Shown here: one piece after another, positions 16,188-25,163 of the stretch
Numbering within the stretch: position 1 is the first letter of the stretch
Layout of the letters: the number at the start of each line of letters is the position of its first letter
Assembly: GCA_900769355.1 (NCBI GenBank)
Contig: CAAGGG010000033.1
Coordinates: 1 to 31,338, forward strand
Length of the DNA: 31,338 nt
DNA from: Candidatus Gastranaerophilales bacterium
GTDB taxonomy: Bacteria; Cyanobacteriota; Vampirovibrionia; Gastranaerophilales; Gastranaerophilaceae
Direction of reading: 5' to 3'
Program-made: the position numbers and the translations under genes
The notes under the pieces: generated by a model
The model's input: the letters and a program-made list of their open reading frames with translations, nothing else
What the model was told of the DNA's origin: nothing
The model's database searches: none

Positions 16188-16259
16188 CCGATATAGCTCA
16201 GTTGGTAGAGCAACTCATTCGTAATGAGTAGGTCGGGAGTTCGAATCTCCCTATCGGCT
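16187..16259 (+). tRNA. tRNA-Thr (anticodon CGT)
   Basis: All four arms fold: acceptor GCCGATA/TATCGGC, D-arm GCTC/GAGC with AGTTGGTA, anticodon stem ACTCA/TGAGT with loop TTCGTAA (anticodon CGT, reading ACG), and T-arm GGGAG-TTCGAAT-CTCCC. The 73-nt gene has discriminator T and no encoded CCA. Confidence 0.95.
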
Positions 16260-16360
16260 GTTTGTTTTTTATATTAGGGCAATCTATAACCAAAATATGA
16301 AATTAATTTAATTCGCAAAATTTTTTTTGTTTAAACTTATTATATTTGGAGGTAAAATCA

Positions 16361-16546
16361 ATGAAAATAAATATTTTAAAAAAACCATTTATTTCTAAAA
16401 TTCAAAAAGAAATAAAAAATACTAAACTCATCAAATCTGTTGGCAACGCACTTGAAAAAACTCCTAAAACAGACGAATTCAAAAAAGTTCCAACCAAAAA
16501 ACTTACAGCTGATGAAATAACTGATTTAGTTTTAAGAAATATTTAA
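16361..16546 (+). CDS. Small basic protein, unknown function
   Basis: The 61-aa product starts MKINILKKPF at an ATG placed nine bases after a GGAGG box (16348-16352). The TTG at 16346 in the same frame overlaps that box and is not a plausible start. The protein is lysine-rich with a C-terminal acidic helix (TADEITDLVLRNI). No membrane segment or known motif is visible. It has a good ribosome binding site and ends just before a strong terminator, so it is probably a real gene. Confidence 0.65.
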   Translation: MKINILKKPFISKIQKEIKNTKLIKSVGNALEKTPKTDEFKKVPTKKLTADEITDLVLRNI

Positions 16547-16560
16547 TAAAAATTTTTCAT

Positions 16561-16596
16561 AAAAAAAAGACTCTCGACTTTGAGAGTCTTTTTTTT
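16561..16596. terminator. Bidirectional terminator
   Basis: GACTCTC (16569-16575) and GAGAGTC (16582-16588) form a stem flanked by eight A on the left and eight T on the right. It can stop both the small plus-strand gene and serS on the minus strand. Confidence 0.92.
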
Positions 16597-16614
16597 GTAC
16601 ATTTTTGACAAATT

Positions 16615-17880
16615 CTAAATTTTATCAAAACCTGTATACTTTCTAAGAACTTCCGGAATAATAATTGTTCCGTCTTCTTGTTGATAGTTTTCAACAATAG
16701 CTGCAAATGTTCTACCGACAGCAAGTCCTGAACCATTGATTGTATGAACAAATTGGACTTTTCCTGTTTCTTTGTCGCGATATCTGATGTTTGCACGTCT
16801 TGCTTGATAGTCGCCGTAATTTGAACAGCTGGAAATTTCTTTATAAGTTCCGTAAGATGGCATCCAAACTTCCAAATCCCAACATTTGTTGGCAGAAAAT
16901 CCGATATCTCCTGTTGACAAAGCTTCACGACGATAAGGAAGTTCTAACAATTGAAGCATCTTTTCAGCGTCTTCTGTCAATTTTTCGTGTTCATCTTTAC
17001 TTGTTTGTGGAGTGCAAAGTTTAACAAGCTCAACTTTGTTGAATTGGTGAACTCTAATCAAACCTCTTGTATCACGACCTGCTGAACCAGATTCTCTTCT
17101 AAAGCATGGAGTATAAGCTGTCATGTATTTTGGAAGATCGTCTTCTGAAAGAATTTCGCCCGCATAAATGTTTGTAACAGGAACTTCAGCAGTCGGGATT
17201 AAGTACAAATCTTCATTTTCGCATTTGTACATATCTTCTTTGAATTTTGGAAGCTGTCCTGTTCCTGTCATAGTTGCAGAGTTAGCCATAAACGGCGGAA
17301 GAATTTCTTCATAACCTTGATTTTCAGTATGGTAGTCAAGGAAGAAGTTGATAATCGCTCTTTCAAGACGAGATCCTTTGCCTCTGTACAAAATAAATCT
17401 GCTTTGAGAAAGTTTTACACCACGTTCAAAGTCAACAAGATTTTTTTCTTCGCACAAATCCCAGTGAGCCTTGAAATCAAAATCAAATTTGCGAGGCTCT
17501 CCCCATTTGTAAACTTCTTGGTTATCATCTTCTGACAACCCGATTGGAGTCGTTTCATCAGGAATATTTGGAATATGAAGTAACAAATCTCTCTGTTTTT
17601 CATCTAATTCGGATTGCTTTTCTTCCAAGGACTTGATATCATCTCCAAGTTTACGAACTTCTTCTTGAACGGCGTCTGTATTTTCGCCTTTTTTCTTCAT
17701 CATGCCAATTTTTTGCGAATCATTTTTCCTTTTGGCACGTAATTCATCTACTTGTGTTTGAATTTTTCTTCTTTCCGCATCAATCTCCAAAACCCCATCA
17801 ATTGAAAGTTCTGGGTTTCTTCTTTGCAAAAGTTCATTTACTTTTTCCGGATTTTCTCTAATCATTTTGATATCAAGCAT
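16615..17880 (-). CDS. serS: Seryl-tRNA synthetase
   Basis: The 421-aa class II synthetase charges tRNA-Ser with serine. It has the N-terminal long coiled coil (about 30-105) that grips the tRNA variable arm, IPTAEVPVT near 230, motif 2 as FRRESGSAGRDTRGLIRVHQ (about 250-269) and motif 3 as GSGLAVGRTFAAIVENY near the C-terminus. The length is standard and no break is seen. It starts at ATG with an AGAGG box just upstream, stands alone, and is ended by a strong bidirectional terminator. Confidence 0.96.
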   Translation of the reverse strand: MLDIKMIRENPEKVNELLQRRNPELSIDGVLEIDAERRKIQTQVDELRAKRKNDSQKIGMMKKKGENTDAVQEEVRKLGDDIKSLEEKQSELDEKQRDLLLHIPNIPDETTPIGLSEDDNQEVYKWGEPRKFDFDFKAHWDLCEEKNLVDFERGVKLSQSRFILYRGKGSRLERAIINFFLDYHTENQGYEEILPPFMANSATMTGTGQLPKFKEDMYKCENEDLYLIPTAEVPVTNIYAGEILSEDDLPKYMTAYTPCFRRESGSAGRDTRGLIRVHQFNKVELVKLCTPQTSKDEHEKLTEDAEKMLQLLELPYRREALSTGDIGFSANKCWDLEVWMPSYGTYKEISSCSNYGDYQARRANIRYRDKETGKVQFVHTINGSGLAVGRTFAAIVENYQQEDGTIIIPEVLRKYTGFDKI

Positions 17881-17980
17881 TTAAAACCTCTTTTCTACTT
17901 ATAAATGTATGAAATCATTTTAGTTTAAATATAAGTTTTAATCAAGAATAAATTTAACTGTTATTAAATGTTAAGAATTA

Positions 17981-18008
17981 TGGACAAATTTGACACTTGT
18001 AGTATAAT
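17981..18008 (+). promoter_or_regulatory. Promoter of the 18030 gene
   Basis: TGGACA (17981-17986) and TATAAT (18003-18008) are separated by 16 bases. The predicted start near 18014 gives a short leader containing the AGAGGG box. Confidence 0.6.
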
Positions 18009-18029
18009 CTAAGTAGAGGGTACGTGTAT

Positions 18030-18356
18030 ATGATGTTTAAAAAGTTGGCTCAAAAATTGACTAAAGAGAGAAAAAACTTCTCCAACGTTGCCACAAATCC
18101 GTTAGATGTTGATTTTGAGAGCAAAAAGAGTATTTTTCTTGATAAACTTACAAAAACTGCCGTTAATATTTATGAACGGAATAGTGACGTCAAAAACTTT
18201 TCTAAACTCGTTCTCTCTAACCCCGAAAATAATTCACATAACAAAATTATGGAAGAATTGTTTTCAAAAGGCGTTGTAGATGCTTCTGATGATGAAAAAT
18301 TATTGGAATTATCTGACAACACAAGATTTTTAAGAGATTTAGGACTAACTGATTAG
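18030..18356 (+). CDS. Small cytoplasmic protein, unknown function
   Basis: The 108-aa protein starts MMFKKLAQKL at the ATG nine bases after AGAGGG; a GTG at 18024 in frame is only three bases from that box and is less likely. It is charged and helical, without signal or membrane segments. It ends 22 bases before the TMEM43-like gene on the same strand, so the two are probably cotranscribed from the promoter at 17981-18008. I do not recognise the family. Confidence 0.65.
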   Translation: MMFKKLAQKLTKERKNFSNVATNPLDVDFESKKSIFLDKLTKTAVNIYERNSDVKNFSKLVLSNPENNSHNKIMEELFSKGVVDASDDEKLLELSDNTRFLRDLGLTD

Positions 18357-18378
18357 TTGAAAGAAAGCCGAAAGTCAA

Positions 18379-19425
18379 ATGAAGCGATATGGTAACGCAT
18401 TTTTTATTGGGTTAATATTTTTTGTCATATCTTTTTTTCTACTTTTTGCAAATGAAAAAAGTTATGTTAATTCCGTTAAAATAAGCAATTTTGCTGAGCG
18501 GAATGCAATTGAACTTATGGCAAATACTATATCTCCCGCAAATGAAGGTAAACTTGTTCAAGTAGTAGGGAAAGTATACTCTCATCAAACTTTAACTGAC
18601 GGCATTATTAGTGTTCCCAAATCGATTGCACTTTTTAGAGATACCGAGATGTATCAATGGAAAGAAGAAAAAGTCGAGAAAAACTCTGATTACACATACA
18701 ATTACAGAAAAATTTGGAGTAGAAGTTTGATTGATTCTGATAATTTTAATGACTTGACTTACAAAAACCCAAAAACGTTCAAATACCCTCAACGCAAGAT
18801 TTATGCTAAAAACGTAGGATTAGGCAAATTCTATCTTTCTCCAGAAATTGTCCATCAAATAAGAATCGTAAATAAAATGCAACAATTACCATATAATGAC
18901 AAATTCACGATTTATAACGGTTTTTATTTTACAGGTCAAAACTTCGATACTCCTGAAATTGGAGCACAAAAACTGTTTTATTCGTACATACCATCAGGAA
19001 TAACTCTATCTGTAATTGCTCAACAAGTCGGTAATCATCTTGAACAAATGCACTCTAAATACGGAGATTTTGTAATTGTTACAAATGGAGAAAAAAATTT
19101 ATCCCAGATGTTGAGCGAATACAGAAAAAATTATTTAAATCAAACGTGGTTATTCCGAGGACTCGGATTATTTTTGATGTTTTTCGGATTAAATTTAATA
19201 ATTCAGCCAATTGTAAATTCTGCAAAGAAAGTTCCACTTCTTGGAGAACTAACTCAAATGGCGGCATTAGTTATAACATTTATTCTTACCCTTGCCTTTG
19301 GCACAATAGCAATTTCACTGTGCTGGCTTGCTTTGAGACCGGAAATCGCACTACCATTAATAATTTTTGCTGTATTTATAATATTTAACCTCAAAAAGAA
19401 AGAAAAAATTATTATTCCTGAATGA
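18379..19425 (+). CDS. TMEM43-family membrane protein
   Basis: The 348-aa protein has one N-terminal transmembrane helix (about 8-24), a long hydrophilic region and three to four C-terminal helices (around 255-275, 287-310, 312-330). This matches TMEM43/LUMA topology. The segment ALFRDTEMYQWKEEK (about 84-98) is the recognisable family motif (R-x-TEMYQW). In eukaryotes TMEM43 sits in the inner nuclear membrane and ER; bacterial homologues are widespread and uncharacterised. The long central part would lie in the periplasm if the N-terminus is cytoplasmic. It is the second gene of a two-gene unit and is ended by the hairpin at 19434-19459. Confidence 0.85.
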   Translation: MKRYGNAFFIGLIFFVISFFLLFANEKSYVNSVKISNFAERNAIELMANTISPANEGKLVQVVGKVYSHQTLTDGIISVPKSIALFRDTEMYQWKEEKVEKNSDYTYNYRKIWSRSLIDSDNFNDLTYKNPKTFKYPQRKIYAKNVGLGKFYLSPEIVHQIRIVNKMQQLPYNDKFTIYNGFYFTGQNFDTPEIGAQKLFYSYIPSGITLSVIAQQVGNHLEQMHSKYGDFVIVTNGEKNLSQMLSEYRKNYLNQTWLFRGLGLFLMFFGLNLIIQPIVNSAKKVPLLGELTQMAALVITFILTLAFGTIAISLCWLALRPEIALPLIIFAVFIIFNLKKKEKIIIPE

Positions 19426-19433
19426 TAAATAAA

Positions 19434-19459
19434 AAACTCCCTCAAGCGGCAGGGAGTTT
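19434..19459. terminator. Terminator between convergent genes
   Basis: AAACTCCCT (19434-19442) and AGGGAGTTT (19451-19459) form a 9-bp stem with an 8-base loop between the TMEM43-like gene and the response regulator. On the minus strand it is followed by a T-rich run. Confidence 0.85.
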
Positions 19460-19493
19460 ACATAGATAAGTTGTAATATATATATAATAAAAG

Positions 19494-20189
19494 TTAGACC
19501 ATTCCTTCTTTAACAGCTTTTACTGCTGCTTGTACTCTATCATTTACGCACATTTTTTGTAGAATTGAACAAACATGCGCTTTTGCAGTATGAACACTGA
19601 CGATAAGTTCTTTTGCTATTTCTGTGTTACTTTTACCCATTACAAGGTGTTTCAACACTTCAAACTCTCTTTCTGTAAGCGGAACACTTCCATCAACGTG
19701 AGATTTGTTTGGCAAAAGCCCAATATCTTCAACTTTTGGAAGAGAATTCAAAGTCATTTGCGCGACAACAGGATCTATCCAACAAACACCCGTCGATACG
19801 TCACGAATTACATCAGCCAATTTATTTGGATCAATATCTTTTAAGCAATATGCGCTTGCGCCTGATGTTAATGCAGCAAGAACTTCTTCACATCTGTCAT
19901 GAGATGTTAGGGCAATAATTTTTGAATCAAAATGTTTTTCTTTGCATTTAACCATTGCTTCAATCCCGTTCATTCCCGGAAGTCCTAAATCCATCAAAAT
20001 TACATCTGGTTTAAACTTTTCAATAAGTTCAAGGCCAACAATAGCATCTTCTGCCTCGCCAACAACTTTTATATCCTGATTTGCGTTAAGCGCACATCTT
20101 AAGCCGACTCTAGTTAATTTAAAATCTTCAACAATAATTACAGTAATTACTTTTTTTGCTTCTTCTGTTTTGTCTTTCATTTGTGTCAT
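19494..20189 (-). CDS. NarL/FixJ-type response regulator
   Basis: The 231-aa protein has a receiver domain (about 14-132) with acidic residues in IIVEDFK, the phosphorylatable Asp67 in ILMDLGLPG, Thr in IALTSHD and Lys in AYCLKD. A LuxR-type helix-turn-helix follows (about 168-231: PLTEREFEVLKHLVMGKSN, then EIAKELIVSVHTAKAHV). It should bind DNA after phosphorylation by a histidine kinase, but no kinase gene is in the window, so it is an orphan here. The overall form resembles cyanobacterial NarL-type regulators. Its target genes cannot be read from this sequence. Confidence 0.93.
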   Translation of the reverse strand: MTQMKDKTEEAKKVITVIIVEDFKLTRVGLRCALNANQDIKVVGEAEDAIVGLELIEKFKPDVILMDLGLPGMNGIEAMVKCKEKHFDSKIIALTSHDRCEEVLAALTSGASAYCLKDIDPNKLADVIRDVSTGVCWIDPVVAQMTLNSLPKVEDIGLLPNKSHVDGSVPLTEREFEVLKHLVMGKSNTEIAKELIVSVHTAKAHVCSILQKMCVNDRVQAAVKAVKEGMV

Positions 20190-20342
20190 ATTTTACCCCA
20201 CTTTCGCACAAAAACGAATTTATTATTATAGGTTTCTTACATTATAATTTAAGTACTTCAATCATTTTCAATCCATTACCCAATCGGGTAGTCTTGGACA
20301 TTGGCACAAAATATGAATTTTTTGTGTATATAATTTTTATTA

Positions 20343-20351
20343 TGGTATAAT
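20343..20351 (+). promoter_or_regulatory. Extended -10 promoter of the glycosidase operon
   Basis: TGGTATAAT (TG at 20343, TATAAT at 20346-20351) is an extended -10 element. The -35 is weak (TTGTGT, 18 bases upstream). A CTACCC/GGGTA-type hairpin (about 20276-20291) lies farther upstream. Confidence 0.6.
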
Positions 20352-20382
20352 TTTATCATAGACAGAAAAAGGGAGTGTGAGC

Positions 20383-22674
20383 ATGTTAGAATTTCTTTTT
20401 GGTAAAAAAGATAACTCAGAAGCGAAAGATGTTAGAATAAATGAGATTTATGCGTCTTTAAAAAATGCGTATCCGTCATCAAATATTTCAGACGAACGCA
20501 AAGCCGAATTAACCAAACTAATTCAAGAATTTGGATATTTGCCATATCCTTATGTAAAAGCTTTGGAAGAGTTGACGCCTGAAGAAATTTTGTTTGGCTT
20601 AGAAATAAAATGGGAAAATAATAAAGTTTTTGATAACGAAAAATTTTCTTTCAAAAATCATGAAATCAGTGTTTTGGCAAGAAATGGGGTAAAAAATTCT
20701 TCTTGGATTCAAAAAGAAGGGCATGATATTAAGCTCATAAACCTTGCAGGGCTTGGAGATGGAAACAATACGAAAGAAACAGGGAAATTTATCGACTGGC
20801 TTCGTCAATTATTGATTTTGCCGACAGGAAATTTAGAAAACCATATTTTTAACACTACAATTTATCTAATTCCGTTTCACCCAAGAGAATTCGGCTGTGC
20901 TTACCTTCCCAAAAGTTCTGATATAAGCGAAAAATTATTTGATGAACATATTGAAAAAATTACAGGCATGAATGCAAAAGAACAGGTTCAAACATTTATC
21001 ACACTTGCACAATTGGCAGGGCACCCCGTAATTTATGATATCTTGCCACAGACAGGAAGATTTTCAAAAGCCGTTTTGGCAAATCCTGAAATTGCAAGAT
21101 GGTTTGACATTAATTTCTTGAACAAAGAACTTGAAGCAAATATTGAACGTATCGCAAAAAACATGCCGGAATCTTTTGAAGATGAAGACGTTGAACTTGT
21201 AAAAAATATTTATAGAGACTCTCAAAACGGCTCAACAGGAGATTTGAGTTCTCATTTCAAAAACATTTATGATACTTTTGATAGCTTGATGACAGAGGCT
21301 AAAAAGAATTTGTCTAATGCTATGATGAAACGCGATAATCAAATTAAATTACAAAAGAGAGCACGCGAAATTGTAGCACAAGTTCATGGGTTTAAACCTA
21401 ATCAAAAATTGACAGAAGATGATATCACAAAACAAATTGATACAATTCAAGAACTTATGAAAGATGGTTTGTGGCCGGCTCCGGGTGGAGCTTGGTGCTC
21501 TGCGGGGGTTCCAATTTACGACAAAATGAGTGAATGCGGTGGATATCCGACATTTAAGCATTACGACTACAAAGGTGAAGACGTTACAAGTTTTGCAAAT
21601 CTTGATTGCCAAACTCCATATTATTTTGCATTCTTAGAAAACGGAGCTTTGAACAAACCTGTTATTGAGTATTTTGTAAATTATATGGTTAATTTGCAAG
21701 CAGAATATAACTTTGACGGATTTAGAGTAGATCACATCGACCACATCGTTGACAAAGTTTCTGAAAATCACGGTCGTCCAATCAGTTATCGAGCTCCTCG
21801 TGTTGTTTTAGGTAAACTTAACAGAACAATAAAGAGCAAAATTCCATATTTTGGCACTCTTGCAGAATACATGCTTTGGGAAGATTTCTTGAAAGAATAC
21901 CACAAAGATATGAGTTTTGACCTTTTATGGGGGAATGACATTGTTTCTCAGTCAGAAAAAACTCCTGAAAAAATAATGGAAGATAACCAACACCTAGCAA
22001 ATTACAACGTAAATTATAAAAAAGGCGAAAAATTATCAATCTTGAAAACTTACAACAACCAAGACGGAGAATTCAGATGTATTGACCAATACCCAGGGCA
22101 ATTAGGTGAAAATGGAGCTTTGTTCAAGTGGTTTAAGTATAAATTTCTCCCTGGTGGAAAATTTGCACAAAGACCGATGTTGTATGTTGATGGAGATGAA
22201 AGTTTTACAAAATGTGGAATTGAAACTGTTATTGGTGATGAGATTTCAATGCCTCGTGAAAAACATTACGAATTCTACAAAAAATTCAATGCAATTGATT
22301 GTTTTGTAAAAAATAATTCAATAATTTGTGATGGAGAAGCTCAAATTATTCTTGAAGATGATGACGGGTTTGCTGCTTGGATTATCTCAAAAGATCCTGA
22401 AAAAACAGCTTTTCTTGTTGTTGCAAATTCAAAATATACAACTGAAAGAGTTTCCATGACTGACGAGAACAATCAATGTTATTCTGAAATTTTGAATGGC
22501 ACACCTGTTTTCGACAAAACTATAAATCTTCCGACAGATTATACAATCGTAAAAGAGCATTATATCGATAACGACAAATTCATATCTGTTGCATTTGATT
22601 CCGAAACATCAAGCCTTCATTTTGACAAGCTTGAAGCAAGTGAATTTAGAGTTTATGAATTGAAGATGGTGTAG
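20383..22674 (+). CDS. GH13-type alpha-glucan hydrolase or phosphorylase
   Basis: The 763-aa protein contains alpha-amylase-family motifs: FDGFRVDHID with the probable nucleophile Asp450, and LAEYMLWED with the probable acid/base Glu495. The usual third motif is not obvious to me, so catalysis is likely but unproved. The N-terminal ~300 residues are not a typical (beta/alpha)8 start and include a long charged helix (about 295-345). There is no signal peptide, so it acts in the cytoplasm, perhaps on glycogen or a disaccharide. ATG at 20383 is preferred over GTG at 20377 because it lies eight bases from AAAAAGGGAG. It heads an operon with an exported protein (3-base gap) and rlmD. The exact substrate is unknown; a sucrose-phosphorylase-like role is an alternative. 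Confidence 0.78.
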   Translation: MLEFLFGKKDNSEAKDVRINEIYASLKNAYPSSNISDERKAELTKLIQEFGYLPYPYVKALEELTPEEILFGLEIKWENNKVFDNEKFSFKNHEISVLARNGVKNSSWIQKEGHDIKLINLAGLGDGNNTKETGKFIDWLRQLLILPTGNLENHIFNTTIYLIPFHPREFGCAYLPKSSDISEKLFDEHIEKITGMNAKEQVQTFITLAQLAGHPVIYDILPQTGRFSKAVLANPEIARWFDINFLNKELEANIERIAKNMPESFEDEDVELVKNIYRDSQNGSTGDLSSHFKNIYDTFDSLMTEAKKNLSNAMMKRDNQIKLQKRAREIVAQVHGFKPNQKLTEDDITKQIDTIQELMKDGLWPAPGGAWCSAGVPIYDKMSECGGYPTFKHYDYKGEDVTSFANLDCQTPYYFAFLENGALNKPVIEYFVNYMVNLQAEYNFDGFRVDHIDHIVDKVSENHGRPISYRAPRVVLGKLNRTIKSKIPYFGTLAEYMLWEDFLKEYHKDMSFDLLWGNDIVSQSEKTPEKIMEDNQHLANYNVNYKKGEKLSILKTYNNQDGEFRCIDQYPGQLGENGALFKWFKYKFLPGGKFAQRPMLYVDGDESFTKCGIETVIGDEISMPREKHYEFYKKFNAIDCFVKNNSIICDGEAQIILEDDDGFAAWIISKDPEKTAFLVVANSKYTTERVSMTDENNQCYSEILNGTPVFDKTINLPTDYTIVKEHYIDNDKFISVAFDSETSSLHFDKLEASEFRVYELKMV

Positions 22675-22677
22675 CCT

Positions 22678-23319
22678 ATGAAAAAGTTTTTATTAATTTT
22701 AACTGCTTTGTTAATGAGTTATTCAAGCGTTTTGGCGTTTGACTTTATTCACGAAAAACAAAATGTCTATTACAATATTACAAATAAAAGATGGAGCGCA
22801 ACTCAAACTTCTCCAAAAGATATTGTGCTCAGATACAAAATGTTTGAAAGTTCCGGCGGTTTTTCAGAATACTACAACAACAAAGGCAAACTTGCGATTG
22901 GGCCGTTCTCAAACACTGAATTTATAAACAACGGCGATTTTGTCGGAATTGACAACGGAAATTTAAAGTTCGTCAAATATATCTATAACAACGGCTATTT
23001 TAAGGCAATTGATTTGGACGAAGCTTATGTTCAAACCCTTTTCCCTAATGCTAAAATTATTAAATTGTCAGAGTTCAAGAATAACGAGTACACCATCTAC
23101 AAAACTCCGATGGAAAAGTTGACATATCTTGTTTTAAATGACACTAAACAAAATTTTTATAAATACGAAATTAAGCCTGCAAAGATTTCTGATAAAGATG
23201 TCACAGGGCTTTTAAATATTGAAAAATTTGGAAAAATAACTTTTTCACACATGGGAGATGACAATGACTTGTTCCCTGCGTTGAAAATCTATGTAAAAAG
23301 ACAAAAAAATGAAAAATAA
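22678..23319 (+). CDS. Exported protein, unknown function
   Basis: The 213-aa product has a clear signal peptide (MKKFLLILTALLMSYSSVLA, cleavage before FDF). The mature part is rich in Asn, Tyr and Lys with alternating hydrophobic residues, suggesting a beta-rich periplasmic or surface domain. No lipobox cysteine is present. The start follows the glycosidase stop by 3 bases and the end overlaps the rlmD start by 11 bases, so all three are translated from one message. I do not recognise a family. Confidence 0.78.
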   Translation: MKKFLLILTALLMSYSSVLAFDFIHEKQNVYYNITNKRWSATQTSPKDIVLRYKMFESSGGFSEYYNNKGKLAIGPFSNTEFINNGDFVGIDNGNLKFVKYIYNNGYFKAIDLDEAYVQTLFPNAKIIKLSEFKNNEYTIYKTPMEKLTYLVLNDTKQNFYKYEIKPAKISDKDVTGLLNIEKFGKITFSHMGDDNDLFPALKIYVKRQKNEK

Positions 23320-24661
23320 CGAAGAATTTATTGTAAAAATAGAAAAATTATCAAACCTCGGAACAGGCATTGCAAAAATTGACGGGCAAGTTGTTTTTGT
23401 AGAGAACGTTTGTCCGGAAGACGAAGTCAAAATCAAAATCACCAAGGTTAATAAAAACTTTGCAACTGCAACTCCAATAGAAATTATAAACCCGTCAAAA
23501 CACAGAGTTCAGCCGTTTTGTCCTATGCAAAAAGTTTGCGGTTCATGCCAGTTACAATTTATTGATTATGGCTATCAGTTGGAATTAAAACGTCAAATGG
23601 TTGAAGATGCAATCCGAAAAATCGGCGGGCTTGATATTCCGATAAATTTTCCGATTGCCTCACCTGAAATCAAAGGTTTTAGACATAAAATTCAATGTCC
23701 GATATCACAAACCAAAGTTTCGAAAAAGATTTTAGCAGGTTACTACAAACCCCAATCGCACGAAATTGTTAATATCAAGTATTGCCCAATTCAGCCAGAA
23801 ATTTGCGACAAAATAATTGATTACGTTAGAGAAAAAGCTCCTGATTTTGGATTAAGCGGTTTTAACGAGAAAAAACACACAGGAGATTTAAGACACATTG
23901 TCATTAGAAGTTCTTCTTCTAACGGCGATTGTCTTGTTACTCTTGTTATTAATGGCACAAAAATATTCAATAGATTGGAAAAATTTGCAATATCAATTTT
24001 TGACGAATTTGATAACGTAAAAGGTGTTTGCATCAATTTCAACTCTAAAAAAACAAATGTAATTTTAGGGCGAGAAACAAAATGCGTATGTGGTCAAGAT
24101 TTTATTGAAGAAAAAGTCTTAGAAAAAACATTCAAAATCGGAGCAGATACGTTCTTTCAGGTCAACCCCAAAAGTGCAGAGAATATCTTCCGCTATGTAA
24201 AAGATGAGATTTCAAAACTTGAAAACCCAACAGTTTTAGATGCTTATGCGGGAATTGCAACTTTTGGAATATGTGTTTCTGATGGTGCCCAAAAAGTTAC
24301 AAGTGTTGAAGAAAACGCATCTTCTATCGCAAAAGCTCGTGAGGTTTTGGAGCTTAATAATATTAAAAATGTCGAACTTTTTGCTCAAGACACCTTGAAA
24401 TATTTGCAATCAATTAAAAAGAAATTTGATGTAATTGTTTTAGATCCACCACGAAAAGGTTGTTCTCAAGAAGTATTAGATGAAACGTTGTTGCATGTAA
24501 AATCAAAAATAATATATGTAAGCTGCAACCCAGCGACTCTTGCAAGGGATTTAAAATATTTGACAGAACATGGGGCGAAAGTTGAGAGTATTCAACCATT
24601 CGACATGTTCTGTCATACATATCATGTGGAGACGGTAGTTCTTTTGTCAAAGGTTAAGTAA
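23309..24661 (+). CDS. rlmD: 23S rRNA (uracil-C5)-methyltransferase, RumA/RlmD type, with recoded 3' end
   Basis: The 450-aa protein methylates uracil in 23S rRNA using SAM. It has a TRAM-like N-terminal domain (about 5-60), four cysteines placed as iron-sulfur ligands (Cys71, Cys77, Cys80, Cys159), LDAYAGIATFG for SAM binding, the DPPRKGC motif and the catalytic Cys406 in VSCNPATLARDL. The last residues read FCHTYH then VETVVLLSKVK. From about residue 440 the codons look like those of the foreign DNA that follows. A second, in-frame version of the family ending (GHIETVAIISQ) occurs 4.8 kb downstream at 29457-29492. This suggests that a mobile element entered here and supplied a replacement C-terminus, leaving the enzyme intact. 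Confidence 0.93.
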   Translation: MKNNEEFIVKIEKLSNLGTGIAKIDGQVVFVENVCPEDEVKIKITKVNKNFATATPIEIINPSKHRVQPFCPMQKVCGSCQLQFIDYGYQLELKRQMVEDAIRKIGGLDIPINFPIASPEIKGFRHKIQCPISQTKVSKKILAGYYKPQSHEIVNIKYCPIQPEICDKIIDYVREKAPDFGLSGFNEKKHTGDLRHIVIRSSSSNGDCLVTLVINGTKIFNRLEKFAISIFDEFDNVKGVCINFNSKKTNVILGRETKCVCGQDFIEEKVLEKTFKIGADTFFQVNPKSAENIFRYVKDEISKLENPTVLDAYAGIATFGICVSDGAQKVTSVEENASSIAKAREVLELNNIKNVELFAQDTLKYLQSIKKKFDVIVLDPPRKGCSQEVLDETLLHVKSKIIYVSCNPATLARDLKYLTEHGAKVESIQPFDMFCHTYHVETVVLLSKVK

Positions 24662-24877
24662 TAGAAGGCTGCAAAAGCCTATAAAAAAGGGGTTCCTGGG
24701 TTAGGCATCAATTGAGTTAGAAAAACTCGGGAATTTTTCATGGCAAGCAAAGTAGTTTTATACACTAGACTTTTGCAAGGCGAGACTATAACAATACTTT
24801 TTTCTAATGTTGAGACTATAGATCTACTGCCATTTTTTAATACCCAGAAAACTAGAATTGAGGAACATATTTTATAG

Positions 24878-25087
24878 TTGCATAGCGTGGATGGGGCGGA
24901 GGTAACAACAGTAGACCTTGTCTGCGGAGAGAAGATTCCGGACGATGTCTTTCAGGCACTTACCGATGATAAGGTAACTAAATACAGTGAAGTGCTGGTA
25001 AGGCGCCTCATCGAGAAGATTACGGTTTACGACGAGAAGCTGGTAGTCGAGTTTAAGTCGGTCCTACAGATCGAAGTGGAAGCATAA
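24878..25087 (+). pseudogene. Serine recombinase, C-terminal remnant
   Basis: Only about 69 codons remain. They include DLVCGEKIPDDVFQALTDD and VLVRRLIEKITVYDEKLVVE, the recognisable end of large serine recombinases carried by Firmicutes integrative elements, which are normally 450-600 residues. The catalytic N-terminus is gone. A 45-codon frame upstream (24740-24877) runs in the same frame to a TAG, begins with a VVLYTR stretch, and is not convincingly recombinase. A hairpin terminator follows, as expected for the original gene end. The stretch 24662-24877 otherwise holds only a small GAGTT/AACTC hairpin near 24714-24728. Confidence 0.75.
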
Positions 25088-25099
25088 CCAAAGCAAACT

Positions 25100-25132
25100 A
25101 GGCAGTCGGAAATGATCTGGCTGTCTTTTTTT
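25100..25132 (+). terminator. Terminator after the recombinase remnant
   Basis: AGGCAGTC (25100-25107) pairs, with two wobble pairs, with GGCTGTCT (25119-25126), followed by seven T. It insulates the cargo genes from upstream transcription. Confidence 0.75.
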
Positions 25133-25163
25133 GTCGTGTTTTGATGAAATGTTCATATTCTTG

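Noticed and set aside
16167..16195. TTGACA at 16167 as the tRNA promoter
   Set aside because: The -10 would fall at 16190-16195 inside the mature tRNA, so this copy cannot drive it; the upstream copy could.
24740..24877. 45-codon frame starting MASKVVLYTR, which resembles a serine-recombinase start
   Set aside because: After six residues the similarity ends and the catalytic serine motif is not present; it may be chance, so it is not called as a gene.
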